Part shown: one piece after another, positions 1-5,487 of the stretch
How positions within the stretch are numbered: position 1 is the stretch's first letter
How the letters are laid out: the number at the start of each line of letters is the position of its first letter
Assembly: GCA_035656655.1 (NCBI GenBank)
Contig: DASRSE010000252.1
Location: 1 to 10,402 of the forward strand
DNA from: DASRSE01 sp035656655
Lineage (GTDB): Bacteria; Planctomycetota; Planctomycetia; Pirellulales; DASRSE01
Length of the DNA stretch: 10,402 nt
Direction of reading: 5' to 3'
The notes under the pieces: generated by a model
What the model was told of the DNA's origin: nothing
Database searches by the model: none
Seen by the model: only the letters and a program-made list of their open reading frames with translations
Position numbers and translations under genes: made by a program

Positions 1-1
1 C

Positions 2-547
2 GAACTGCACAATGGATATTACGTGCAAATCCCCACGTCAGGAAAACTGTCAGCGGCCGGCAGCTATGCGCCTCAGTTGCACGACGAAGGGTTCTTCGCC
101 GATTCGTATCTGGTCGTTTGTCCGGGCTCGACGTTAGCCAAAAACGCCAGCTATCGCATTCCGACGGCCGAAGAAATCTTGGCGACCAACGGAGCGAACC
201 TGGCTGAAATGCGCCGGCTAATGGGGGGAAGCTACGGCTATCACATCGGCCACATTGAAAACGGACACCTGGAACGCACTCGCAATCGCGGTTCTGCTTA
301 TTTTGCCCTGATGGCCGACGCTCCCAGCGCTCGGCTTGCCAACTATCAGAGCGAAAACCATGGTGGCGTCGGACAAAACGTTCTGTTTGAAGACGGCCAT
401 GTGGTCTTTATGACTACCTGCGGTGTCAATGGCGCGTCGTTTTATGTCAACGATGACGGGATGATCGAGCCGGGCTTGAACGCGGACGACTCGGTGATCG
501 CCGCGAGCGCCGTCGTGCCGGTCGTGTTTTTGTCGACCGGACATTGA
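2..547 (+). CDS. Partial protein with planctomycete H-X(9-10)-DG-like C-terminus
   Basis: The reading frame is open to the left edge, so this is only the C-terminal 181 codons or so. A GTG at 23 would give a shorter ORF, but the frame continues upstream without a stop and the real start is probably outside the window. Visible motifs are a V-C-P-G-S segment, a G-G-S-Y-G-Y segment, and N-H-G-G-V-G-Q-N-V-L-F-E-D-G-H, in which His and Asp-Gly are ten residues apart. That last block resembles the H-X9-DG signature ending the pseudopilin-like DUF1559 proteins that are abundant in planctomycetes, but with one extra residue. Some planctomycete anti-sigma-factor-like proteins carry, as I recall, a similar tail, so that is an alternative. 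No signal peptide or N-terminal domain can be judged. The gene converges on the one at 712-1065 and shares a terminator with it. Confidence 0.7.
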   Translation, partial: ELHNGYYVQIPTSGKLSAAGSYAPQLHDEGFFADSYLVVCPGSTLAKNASYRIPTAEEILATNGANLAEMRRLMGGSYGYHIGHIENGHLERTRNRGSAYFALMADAPSARLANYQSENHGGVGQNVLFEDGHVVFMTTCGVNGASFYVNDDGMIEPGLNADDSVIAASAVVPVVFLSTGH

Positions 548-585
548 ACCGCCTGCCGCTTTCTGAAAAGAACCGCCTGCCGCTT
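546..585. repeat. 16-bp direct repeat, 24-bp period
   Basis: GAACCGCCTGCCGCTT occurs at 546-561 and again at 570-585. The first copy overlaps the TGA stop (545-547) of the left-edge gene. It looks like a local duplication between the stop codon and the terminator; no function is evident. Confidence 0.75.
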
Positions 586-600
586 CCATTAACAATAAAG

Positions 601-644
601 AACACGGCCCGAGTGGGGCGAATCCACTCGGGCCGTGTTTTTTT
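601..644. terminator. Bidirectional intrinsic terminator
   Basis: A perfect 16-bp inverted repeat (601-616 and 624-639) encloses a 7-nt loop and is followed on the + strand by seven T residues (638-644). On the - strand the stem is followed by a T-rich stretch (complement of the A-rich 590-599). It therefore suits both converging genes: the + gene ending at 547 and the - gene ending at 712. Confidence 0.9.
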
Positions 645-711
645 GGCGCGTCCGGGACGCTCCGCTCGGCGATGCGAAAAAATGCCGAGGCGGCACGATC
701 CAGTTCGCGAG

Positions 712-1065
712 TTAGTGGCCGGTGATCGGGCTCTTGATGTAGCTGTTGGTCGGGCTAGCGTAGATGGTGCCTGGGAACAGCCGCGCGTAATACAAATCGA
801 TATTGATCAGGCTAATCGACAGATAGTCGCCAACCGCGCTGTTGGTGGGATAGAAGCTGCGCAAGTACGAAATGTAGTCGAGGCTGTACAAGAATTTGCC
901 GCGGACTTTATCCCCTTGCACATCCGTCATCGTTTGCATGCTTCCCAAGCCCAGTTCGGACAAGGTGCTTTTAGCCACTTGGCCTTTGTCCGCAGCCTTA
1001 ACCGGCGCGGCCAGCCCGATCAACAAGCCGCACGCCGCTACCATTCCAAGCAGTCGAATCATCAT
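712..1065 (-). CDS. Small tyrosine-rich secreted protein, function unknown
   Basis: This encodes 117 residues. Residues 1-24 form a clear signal peptide (Arg at 4, hydrophobic core 5-19, A-A-P-V-K-A-A cleavage zone), so the mature protein of about 93 residues is exported. After a segment S-T-L-S-E-L-G-L-G-S-M (33-43) and T-D-V-Q-G-D-K-V-R-G-K (47-57), the C-terminal half is rich in tyrosine (nine from residue 60 to 109) and has no cysteine. Two ATG codons stand in tandem; AAGGAG at 1070-1075 lies 4 nt from the first (1063-1065) and 7 nt from the second (1060-1062), so the second may be the true start. It has its own promoter and terminator and lies downstream of the C39 peptidase/beta-barrel pair on the same strand, but as a separate unit. 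The D-x-Q-G-x-x-V-R-G-K block recalls small secreted planctomycete proteins of unknown role. I do not recognise a named family. Confidence 0.8.
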   Translation of the reverse strand: MMIRLLGMVAACGLLIGLAAPVKAADKGQVAKSTLSELGLGSMQTMTDVQGDKVRGKFLYSLDYISYLRSFYPTNSAVGDYLSISLINIDLYYARLFPGTIYASPTNSYIKSPITGH

Positions 1066-1218
1066 GAAGCTCCTTCAACTAGAACAGAAAAACTGCAAAC
1101 CCCACGCGGGGCTAACGCACGCGCAAAAAAACCGGCTAGCGCTGATCTGCGGTTGTCCGCAGTAGCCACAGTCCTGGGTGGCCATTTCTGGTAAATGGAG
1201 CAGACTTTAACGATTGAA
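1066..1218 (-). other. Long 5' leader of the small secreted protein
   Basis: If transcription starts about 7 nt after the -10 box at 1219-1224, the transcript has an untranslated leader of roughly 145 nt. It contains a 6-bp stem with a 4-nt loop (1147-1152 with 1157-1162) and a GC palindrome near 1099-1110 (CCCC-ACGC-GGGG). No known riboswitch or RNA family is recognised in it. Confidence 0.4.
1070..1075 (-). promoter_or_regulatory. Ribosome binding site AAGGAG
   Basis: This strong Shine-Dalgarno sequence lies 4 nt before the first ATG and 7 nt before the second ATG of the small secreted protein. The spacing favours the second ATG slightly. Confidence 0.7.
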
Positions 1219-1246
1219 AGTGTACGGGTTCCGCGCATGCTGTCAA
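1219..1246 (-). promoter_or_regulatory. Sigma-70-type promoter, TTGACA-16-TACACT
   Basis: Read on the - strand, a perfect TTGACA (1241-1246) is followed after 16 nt by TACACT (1219-1224), which matches TATAAT at four of six positions. It points toward the small secreted protein gene, with an expected start of transcription near 1212. It is the most consensus-like promoter seen in the window and suggests strong housekeeping expression. Confidence 0.6.
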
Positions 1247-1469
1247 TCAGCGCAAAGCCAAGGCGGGTCAAATGTTAAAATAGGTAAGTACCCGTTGCCG
1301 CCTAGCCCAGAAAGGGCCGATTGAATCGTTCCAATGCGATCAAAAAGTTCGGCTGCCAAACCGGGGCGCAGCGGTCCGCCCGCGGAAGAACTGGGGGACT
1401 GAATCCGCCACTAATCAGCCAAGCGGCGGTGCAGTGGGAAATGCGAATTGATAATTGCTAAATGCAGAG
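1247..1469. other. Intergenic stretch without recognised gene
   Basis: Between the promoter at 1219-1246 and the end of the C39 peptidase gene there is no convincing reading frame on either strand. A short inverted repeat, CCGCC with GGCGG, lies around 1406-1430. An AT-richer patch at about 1440-1465 is built from short similar words (aattg, ataattg, taaatg). No tRNA or known RNA fold is recognised. Confidence 0.4.
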
Positions 1470-1490
1470 TGCGCCCGAGAACCGAGCGCA
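1470..1490 (-). terminator. Possible terminator-like hairpin after C39 gene
   Basis: An 8-bp stem (1470-1477 with 1483-1490, one G-U pair in the RNA) with a 5-nt loop begins directly after the TAA (1492-1494) of the C39 peptidase gene on the - strand. There is no U-tract after it, so it may only protect the 3' end or assist Rho. Confidence 0.3.
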
Positions 1491-1491
1491 A

Positions 1492-2208
1492 TTAGCGCGT
1501 GAGAAAGAGCGAGCGGCGGCCCGCTTGCAACTCCGGCTGGACCGGCTCGTGCTGGGCCACGAGCAAGGGGGATGAGGTCGGGGGCTTGACCCCTTTCTTG
1601 ACCATCACCAATAGGGCGCGGTCTTGCCATTGCTCGGCGAACTCGTAGACCGACAGGCGGATTTTACCGCGAATCGGGTCGGCCAAGAAAACGCGATCGC
1701 CGACCATTCCGCGGACCACGACAAAATGATCTTGGCCATTGACCACGATCCGGACAATGATCGGAATCTTCAGCCCCGACAGCTTTGCGATCTCGAGTTT
1801 GCCGATGCTGGCGAGATAGCCGCTATTGACGGCGGCATGGCGCATGTCGGCCAGCGAGAGGCCATTCTTCAAACGATCGAGATGTTCTTCGGGAGTGAGG
1901 GTGCGCAGAATCGTTTTGAGAATCGCATCTTCGGTCAAGTTGTCGTTCCAATAATATTGGGCGACGGTGGCCATGGCGGCCGCTCCGCACGAGTAGTCAT
2001 GCCGCTGCATGACGACGTCCTCCTCGCGGATCTCTTTCCAGCTATCCACCTCTTGGCGAAATTGATGGTCGCGGTCGCGCACCAACCCCCCCGCTCCGTC
2101 GTTCGAATCGCGCGGCCAACTTTGGCAGCCCGGCGCCGCCGCGCAAAGCGCGCTGGCCAGCAGCAGCCAAACCGGGAGGCGTCGGCGATGGAAGCGCAGA
2201 GCGGGCAA
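1492..2208 (-). CDS. C39-family cysteine peptidase, predicted lipoprotein
   Basis: This encodes 238 residues. Residues 1-27 are a signal sequence ending in A-A-P-G-C28, a plausible lipobox, so the protein is probably a periplasmic-facing lipoprotein. The peptidase core runs from about 62 to 205: Q68 (oxyanion) and C74 in Q-R-H-D-Y-S-C-G-A-A-A, H161 in Q-D-H-F-V-V-V and D177 in L-A-D-P form the full C39/papain-like catalytic set. C39 enzymes typically cut after double-glycine leaders or process exported proteins; here the domain stands alone without an ABC transporter. The start is TTG at 2206-2208, because an in-frame stop lies two codons upstream and GAGG (2217-2220) sits 8 nt before it. It follows the beta-barrel gene by 105 bp on the same strand, so co-transcription is likely. 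By this pairing it resembles FapD of the Pseudomonas Fap amyloid system. The residues after about 205 look like an unstructured tail. Confidence 0.88.
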   Translation of the reverse strand: MPALRFHRRRLPVWLLLASALCAAAPGCQSWPRDSNDGAGGLVRDRDHQFRQEVDSWKEIREEDVVMQRHDYSCGAAAMATVAQYYWNDNLTEDAILKTILRTLTPEEHLDRLKNGLSLADMRHAAVNSGYLASIGKLEIAKLSGLKIPIIVRIVVNGQDHFVVVRGMVGDRVFLADPIRGKIRLSVYEFAEQWQDRALLVMVKKGVKPPTSSPLLVAQHEPVQPELQAGRRSLFLTR

Positions 2209-2216
2209 GAATCAAT

Positions 2217-2220
2217 CCTC
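2217..2220 (-). promoter_or_regulatory. Ribosome binding site deciding a TTG start
   Basis: GAGG on the - strand lies 8 nt upstream of the TTG codon at 2206-2208. With the TGA two codons before that TTG, it makes TTG the most likely start of the C39 peptidase, since no ATG or GTG precedes the signal sequence. Confidence 0.55.
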
Positions 2221-2313
2221 ACAGGCAAAATTACACGGCGCGGGCACAGTCGGCCGCGGCAAAGTATCTACAACGAGCCCAAGCAGGTTTGGCATCCAGG
2301 GCCCCGCCGCCGG

Positions 2314-3447
2314 TTAGAAGCGGTGCGTCCAGAGAATGCCGAAATCCACTTGCGGCGCGTCGCTATCCAAACCCAACTGCACAAACGGCTCGCAAATCTG
2401 GTTCGTCCAAACCGTGCTCGTGGCCGCAAACCGGAGCGTAAAAGGTTCGAGAGACGAGCCAGGCAAGGTCGTCCCGTTGGCTTTCCATTCGCCTTGAAAC
2501 TGGCCGCGAAAGGTCGAACTCAAGGTGATGCAGTCATTGATCGCGTAGCCGACGCCAAATTGATAAAAGAGAATCTCGCCCGGTTGAAATTCTTGGCCCA
2601 CGTGTTCGGCGGCGAACTCGTGCGTGTAGCCGACTCCCCAAAACCAGACTGCCGGGTCGACCGCCGTGATGAAGTTGACGTTCACGGTCGATTGCCAAAA
2701 CCCGCTCCCCAGCGAAGCGTTGATCGGATCGATGCTAAACGGGGCGATGCCCGTCGGCGCGGAAAAGCCGAGGCCGACGACCATGTTCGTATTGCCGCAG
2801 TATTTTTCGGGGCAGAGATAGGTCAACCCTGCGGAAATGTCTCCCAGGCCAAACTTCGACACCCCTTGTTCTTGATTGAAGTCGGAGAGGTCCGATTCGG
2901 TGCCGCCCCAAGGAATGTTGACGTAGGGTTGCAGATTGTCCGTCAGCCCGTAGCGGAGGGCCGTCGGCACGAACCACTCGCGCTGCCGATAGCGCTCGAC
3001 GAGCGGGGTCGCGGCGACCGGCAACTTCTGCTCGAACCAGGTGTACTCGAAGCCGTAGTCCATCTCCCATTGGCCTTCTTTGAGCAGGACCGTTTCGCCG
3101 CGCAGAAACCACTGGCTATTGTCCTCCGGCGCTTTGCCCAGGCTTTGATTGTCGGCGGGCGGAGGACTGGTGTTGTTGGCCGGCGGCGCGGCGTCGCCCG
3201 GTTCGTCGGCAGCCATCAGTCCGGCCGGGACGACGTTATAACGCAGCCGGTTGAAGTCGCTGTTGAACGTGCGGAATGAATCAGCGCCCACGAGGCTCGG
3301 CGGCATGACCGCGCTCGGGTCCGAATCCGCGCGGGCGTTCCTCACCGCGGCGTTCGACAACAGCCAGAACGCCGCAAATAGCACTGCCGCCAGCCGAACC
3401 CTGTGGCTCAGTGGGACAGAACGGGGGTAACAGCGAGCAGCGGTCAT
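2314..3447 (-). CDS. Outer-membrane beta-barrel, MetA-pathway/FapF-like transporter
   Basis: This encodes 377 residues with a signal peptide (hydrophobic 18-34, likely cleavage after A-R-A40). A low-complexity, Pro/Ala/Asn-rich linker follows at about 80-110. From about 115 the sequence alternates polar and aromatic residues as in a beta-barrel: G-Q-W-E-M-D-Y-G-F-E-Y (125-135), R-Y-G-L-T-D-N-L-Q (165-173), G-L-G-D-I (200-204) and A-P-T-G (230-233), with a terminal Phe377 typical of barrels assembled by the BAM machinery. These blocks are characteristic of the 'MetA-pathway of phenol degradation' barrel family, whose automatic name says little about substrate. AGGA (3455-3458) lies 7 nt before the ATG. 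The C39 peptidase follows on the same strand, a pairing known from FapF (export pore) and FapD (C39 peptidase). A small-molecule porin is the alternative. Confidence 0.82.
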   Translation of the reverse strand: MTAARCYPRSVPLSHRVRLAAVLFAAFWLLSNAAVRNARADSDPSAVMPPSLVGADSFRTFNSDFNRLRYNVVPAGLMAADEPGDAAPPANNTSPPPADNQSLGKAPEDNSQWFLRGETVLLKEGQWEMDYGFEYTWFEQKLPVAATPLVERYRQREWFVPTALRYGLTDNLQPYVNIPWGGTESDLSDFNQEQGVSKFGLGDISAGLTYLCPEKYCGNTNMVVGLGFSAPTGIAPFSIDPINASLGSGFWQSTVNVNFITAVDPAVWFWGVGYTHEFAAEHVGQEFQPGEILFYQFGVGYAINDCITLSSTFRGQFQGEWKANGTTLPGSSLEPFTLRFAATSTVWTNQICEPFVQLGLDSDAPQVDFGILWTHRF

Positions 3448-3526
3448 CTGCGATTCCTGGCGTGCGAGGTCAAAGCGGGCTGTTTCTCAGCGACCTGCGC
3501 AACCGTGACGATTGTGCGGCCGGATT

Positions 3527-3548
3527 AAGCATTTCCTTAAAGCATTTC
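3527..3548. repeat. Tandem 9-bp repeat AAGCATTTC
   Basis: AAGCATTTC occurs at 3527-3535 and 3540-3548, 13 bp apart and each preceded by TTA or TTAA. It lies 80-100 bp upstream of the beta-barrel ATG and could be a binding site for a regulator of the barrel/peptidase pair; this is inference from position only. Confidence 0.35.
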
Positions 3549-3707
3549 GACAGGACGATACGAAACGGCGTATTCGCGCAATCCGTCGCGTACAGAAATC
3601 ATCGAGCCAACCGCACGGCGTTTTGAGAATTTTCCCACTCGTCATTAGAACACGCGCGCGTGGCGAAACCGGCGCAATCGCTATAACGCGGTTCTTGAAC
3701 CGACGAT

Positions 3708-3729
3708 GGCGCCGCGGTTCCGCGGCGCC
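3708..3729. repeat. Perfect 10-bp GC palindrome
   Basis: GGCGCCGCGG (3708-3717) and its exact reverse complement (3720-3729) are separated by two T. The two-base loop is too tight for a simple hairpin, so two or more inner pairs would open. No T-tract follows on either strand. Confidence 0.6.
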
Positions 3730-3751
3730 CGCTGTCGGAGCGGCGCATCGG

Positions 3752-3769
3752 CCGCGCGCCCGCGCGCGG
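3752..3769. repeat. Perfect 8-bp GC palindrome
   Basis: CCGCGCGC (3752-3759) is followed after CC by its exact reverse complement (3762-3769). It could extrude or form a hairpin, but lacks a U-tract on either strand. It lies 22 bp after the palindrome at 3708-3729. Confidence 0.55.
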
Positions 3770-4071
3770 TAAAAACGCCACGTGGCGGGCCGGCTGCGGC
3801 CAACAGCGCGACGCGGCGGCAGACGGTTTAAGCCTCGATCATGATGCGACTTGCGCGGCGCTGCACGCGTTTGCCCCACGGCTCCAGCAGGTTGGCACCC
3901 CCTTTGCAATATGGTCTGCGGCACTGTTTCGCGCACCGCTCGAAGTCGGGACGGTTCGTTCGACCGGCGTTCGCTCGGTTCTGGCGCTCCGGCGCGGGCG
4001 GAGTGTTTTCGAGGCTTGTTTCACCACGCCCCTTGGGTATCTCGCCAATTATCTCCGGCGAATAAAACTAC

Positions 4072-4959
4072 ATGCATTCGCGTCAACTGGTCGAACTTGC
4101 GGCTTGGATCGCCTCGAATGGCGCGAGCCTGATTCGCACGCCCGCGCCGCTTTCCGCGGCCGGGCTGAACGCCTATTGGAGCGCGACGCGCTGCCGGCTT
4201 GATCGCTGGAATCGCGCTCTGAAAACGGCGCTTCCTTCGGCACTCGGCGACGCGGCCGGCGCACCGCGCTATGATTCCACCTTGACGGCGCTAATCGAAG
4301 AGGTGTTGACCGGCGAAGTCTTGTCGCGAATCACCGCCGCCGTCCTAACCGCGTACGATCGGCGGCAGGCGGCGCAAGAGTATGAACCGGTTGCCCGCAA
4401 TCTACTTCAAGGACAACTCGACGCGCGGCAGCGCGTGCTCAGCTTGATCGTCCGTTCGCCGCAACTGGACGCCGAACAGGCCGTGGAAATGAATCGCCTC
4501 CGGCGGCGCTGTGAGCGCTGGAACGATTTGCTGATCGGCAAATTGTTGCTCGATGATCCGGTCGAGGAATTTGCCATCGACCCGGAACGCGCGGCGGAAT
4601 TTGCCGAGGCCCTGCGCCAGCAACATCGGCAGATCGGCAGCCAGACTTGGCCCATTCTGCTAGGCTCGCTGCGAGCCGCCTTTCAGACCAGCCTCGCGCC
4701 GACCTGCCCGAATCCTGATCTGAACGAGCGCATCGCGGCGGGATTGCTCTCGTGTTTTCCGAGCGAATTTTTCGATGGTCAAGGGCTCATACCGTCGCTT
4801 TGGCTGATTCGCATGACCCATACGACGAGCGACGCGCAAGGGATGATCGCCGATTTGATCTCGCTGGAGCGCGCGCCGGCCGCGGCGCCCGACTCCGCCG
4901 CGATTCACCCCGATGGCCGCGTCTTCGTGAATCGCCCGCGGCGCTTCGATGGACCTTAG
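4072..4959 (+). CDS. Soluble protein of unknown function, 295 residues
   Basis: The start is the first ATG after an in-frame TAA at 4063-4065; no good Shine-Dalgarno is visible before it. The protein lacks a signal peptide or membrane segment, so it is probably cytoplasmic. It appears almost wholly helical and rich in Ala, Arg, Leu and Glu, with many short amphipathic stretches, for example around 80-150 (L-I-E-E-V-L-T-G-E-V then R-R-Q-A-A-Q-E-Y-E-P-V-A-R) and 165-200 (E-R-A-A-E-F-A-E-A-L-R-Q-Q-H). A less helical C-terminus ends in R-P-R-R-F-D. I recognise no catalytic motif or family. Codon use and composition resemble the neighbours, and the long uninterrupted frame with plausible protein composition argues for a real gene. 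It converges on the lectin-peptidase gene across the repeat cluster and seems to be transcribed alone. Confidence 0.75.
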   Translation: MHSRQLVELAAWIASNGASLIRTPAPLSAAGLNAYWSATRCRLDRWNRALKTALPSALGDAAGAPRYDSTLTALIEEVLTGEVLSRITAAVLTAYDRRQAAQEYEPVARNLLQGQLDARQRVLSLIVRSPQLDAEQAVEMNRLRRRCERWNDLLIGKLLLDDPVEEFAIDPERAAEFAEALRQQHRQIGSQTWPILLGSLRAAFQTSLAPTCPNPDLNERIAAGLLSCFPSEFFDGQGLIPSLWLIRMTHTTSDAQGMIADLISLERAPAAAPDSAAIHPDGRVFVNRPRRFDGP

Positions 4960-5006
4960 ATCGGCATCGCGCCGCTGCCGTCATTCCCGCGCAGCGAGAT
5001 ACTTCC

Positions 5007-5092
5007 GTCATTTCCGCGGAGGCGGGAATCCAGGCCGCCGCGCTGCCATCACGTATGCCGAATCGCTGGATTCCCGCCTCCGCGGGAATGAC
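5007..5092. repeat. 86-bp palindromic element, copy 1
   Basis: Arms of 27 bp (5007-5033 and 5066-5092) are complementary except for one position, which can form G-U in RNA. They flank a 32-bp centre. Each arm contains its own inner palindrome ATTCCCGC...GCGGGAAT. It is about 97% identical to the copy at 5219-5304. Confidence 0.88.
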
Positions 5093-5132
5093 GAAGAGAT
5101 GCGGATACCGCCTTCAGATAAGCTTCAATGAC
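5093..5132. repeat. 40-bp unit, first copy (G variant)
   Basis: This 40-bp unit begins GAAGAGATG and ends TTCAATGAC, directly after palindrome copy 1. It differs from the copy after palindrome 2 at one base (G against A at unit position 9). Its last six bases, AATGAC, repeat the last six bases of the palindrome. Confidence 0.85.
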
Positions 5133-5218
5133 GTTTGCGTCATTCCCGCGACCGCTGCGGCCCATCCGTCATTCACCCACAGCGGTCCCTTCCGACATTC
5201 CTCCACCGCGACATCCCC

Positions 5219-5304
5219 GTCATTCCCGCGAAGGCGGGAATCCAGGCCGCCGCGCTGCCATCACGTATGGCGAATCACTGGATTCCCGCCTGCGCGGGAA
5301 TGAC
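5219..5304. repeat. 86-bp palindromic element, copy 2
   Basis: Arms of 27 bp (5219-5245 and 5278-5304) with one mismatch flank a 32-bp centre. The centre matches that of copy 1 apart from two bases, and the total length is identical. It is followed by the 40-bp tandem units. Confidence 0.88.
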
Positions 5305-5396
5305 GAAGAGATACGGATACCGCCTTCAGATAAGCTTCAATGACGAAGAGATGCGGATACCGCCTTCAGATAAGCTTCAATGACGAAGAGATACGG
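5305..5396. repeat. 40-bp tandem repeat, 2.3 units
   Basis: Full units lie at 5305-5344 and 5345-5384, followed by a 12-bp partial unit at 5385-5396. Position 9 of successive units reads A, G, A; the distant first copy at 5093 has G. Each unit contains an AAGCTT site and ends in AATGAC. Confidence 0.9.
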
Positions 5397-5487
5397 AGCG
5401 GGCGAGCAGAACGCATCCGCGGCATGGCATCGGCGGAACGCCGACCGGCGCAGCGCGTCGACGAGGCCAACCCTGGCGAAGCGTTGT

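Larger units (their letters stand above)
3448..4071. other. Long GC-rich intergenic region between divergent genes
   Basis: These 624 bp separate the beta-barrel gene (-) from the hypothetical gene (+). Frames open here are arginine-rich and look like products of GC bias, without signal peptide or recognisable motif. It holds a pair of 9-bp direct repeats (3527-3548) and two perfect GC palindromes (3708-3729, 3752-3769). Both flanking promoters should lie here, but I see no convincing -35/-10 pair, and no tRNA. Confidence 0.5.
4980..5396. repeat. Palindrome and 40-bp repeat cluster
   Basis: This intergenic block between convergent genes contains two full 86-bp palindromic elements, three complete and one partial copy of a 40-bp unit, and stray single arms. 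GTCATTCCCGCG occurs alone at 4980-4991 and 5139-5150, and degenerate forms lie near 5167 and 5194. The ATTCCC...GGGAAT core is the kind of short palindrome found scattered in many bacterial genomes (for example Neisseria dRS3). No transposase gene is present, so any mobility would depend on another element. Confidence 0.85.

Noticed and set aside
1335..1430. Riboswitch resembling the c-di-AMP (ydaO) class, because of GGGGGACTGAATCC
   Set aside because: Only one short block resembles the consensus, the other conserved blocks are missing, and no + strand gene lies downstream to be controlled.
1624..3279. 551-residue open frame on the + strand
   Set aside because: It runs antisense through the C39 peptidase and beta-barrel genes, which have signal peptides, motifs and ribosome binding sites. 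Its product is Arg-rich and without recognisable domains, typical of an antisense frame in GC-rich DNA.
3708..3769. Intrinsic terminators at the two GC palindromes
   Set aside because: Neither has a T-tract on either strand, and no gene ends next to them.
3839..4132. Small Arg-rich frames in the gap before 4072
   Set aside because: Overlapping frames on both strands are open at once, which reflects GC bias; none has a ribosome binding site or a recognisable motif.
4949..5383. Small + strand frames across the repeat cluster
   Set aside because: They are translations of the palindromes and 40-bp units (the same peptides recur in several frames), with no ribosome binding site or independent support.
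5007..5396. CRISPR array
   Set aside because: The repeats are either large palindromes or directly abutting 40-bp units without unique spacers, and there are no cas genes.
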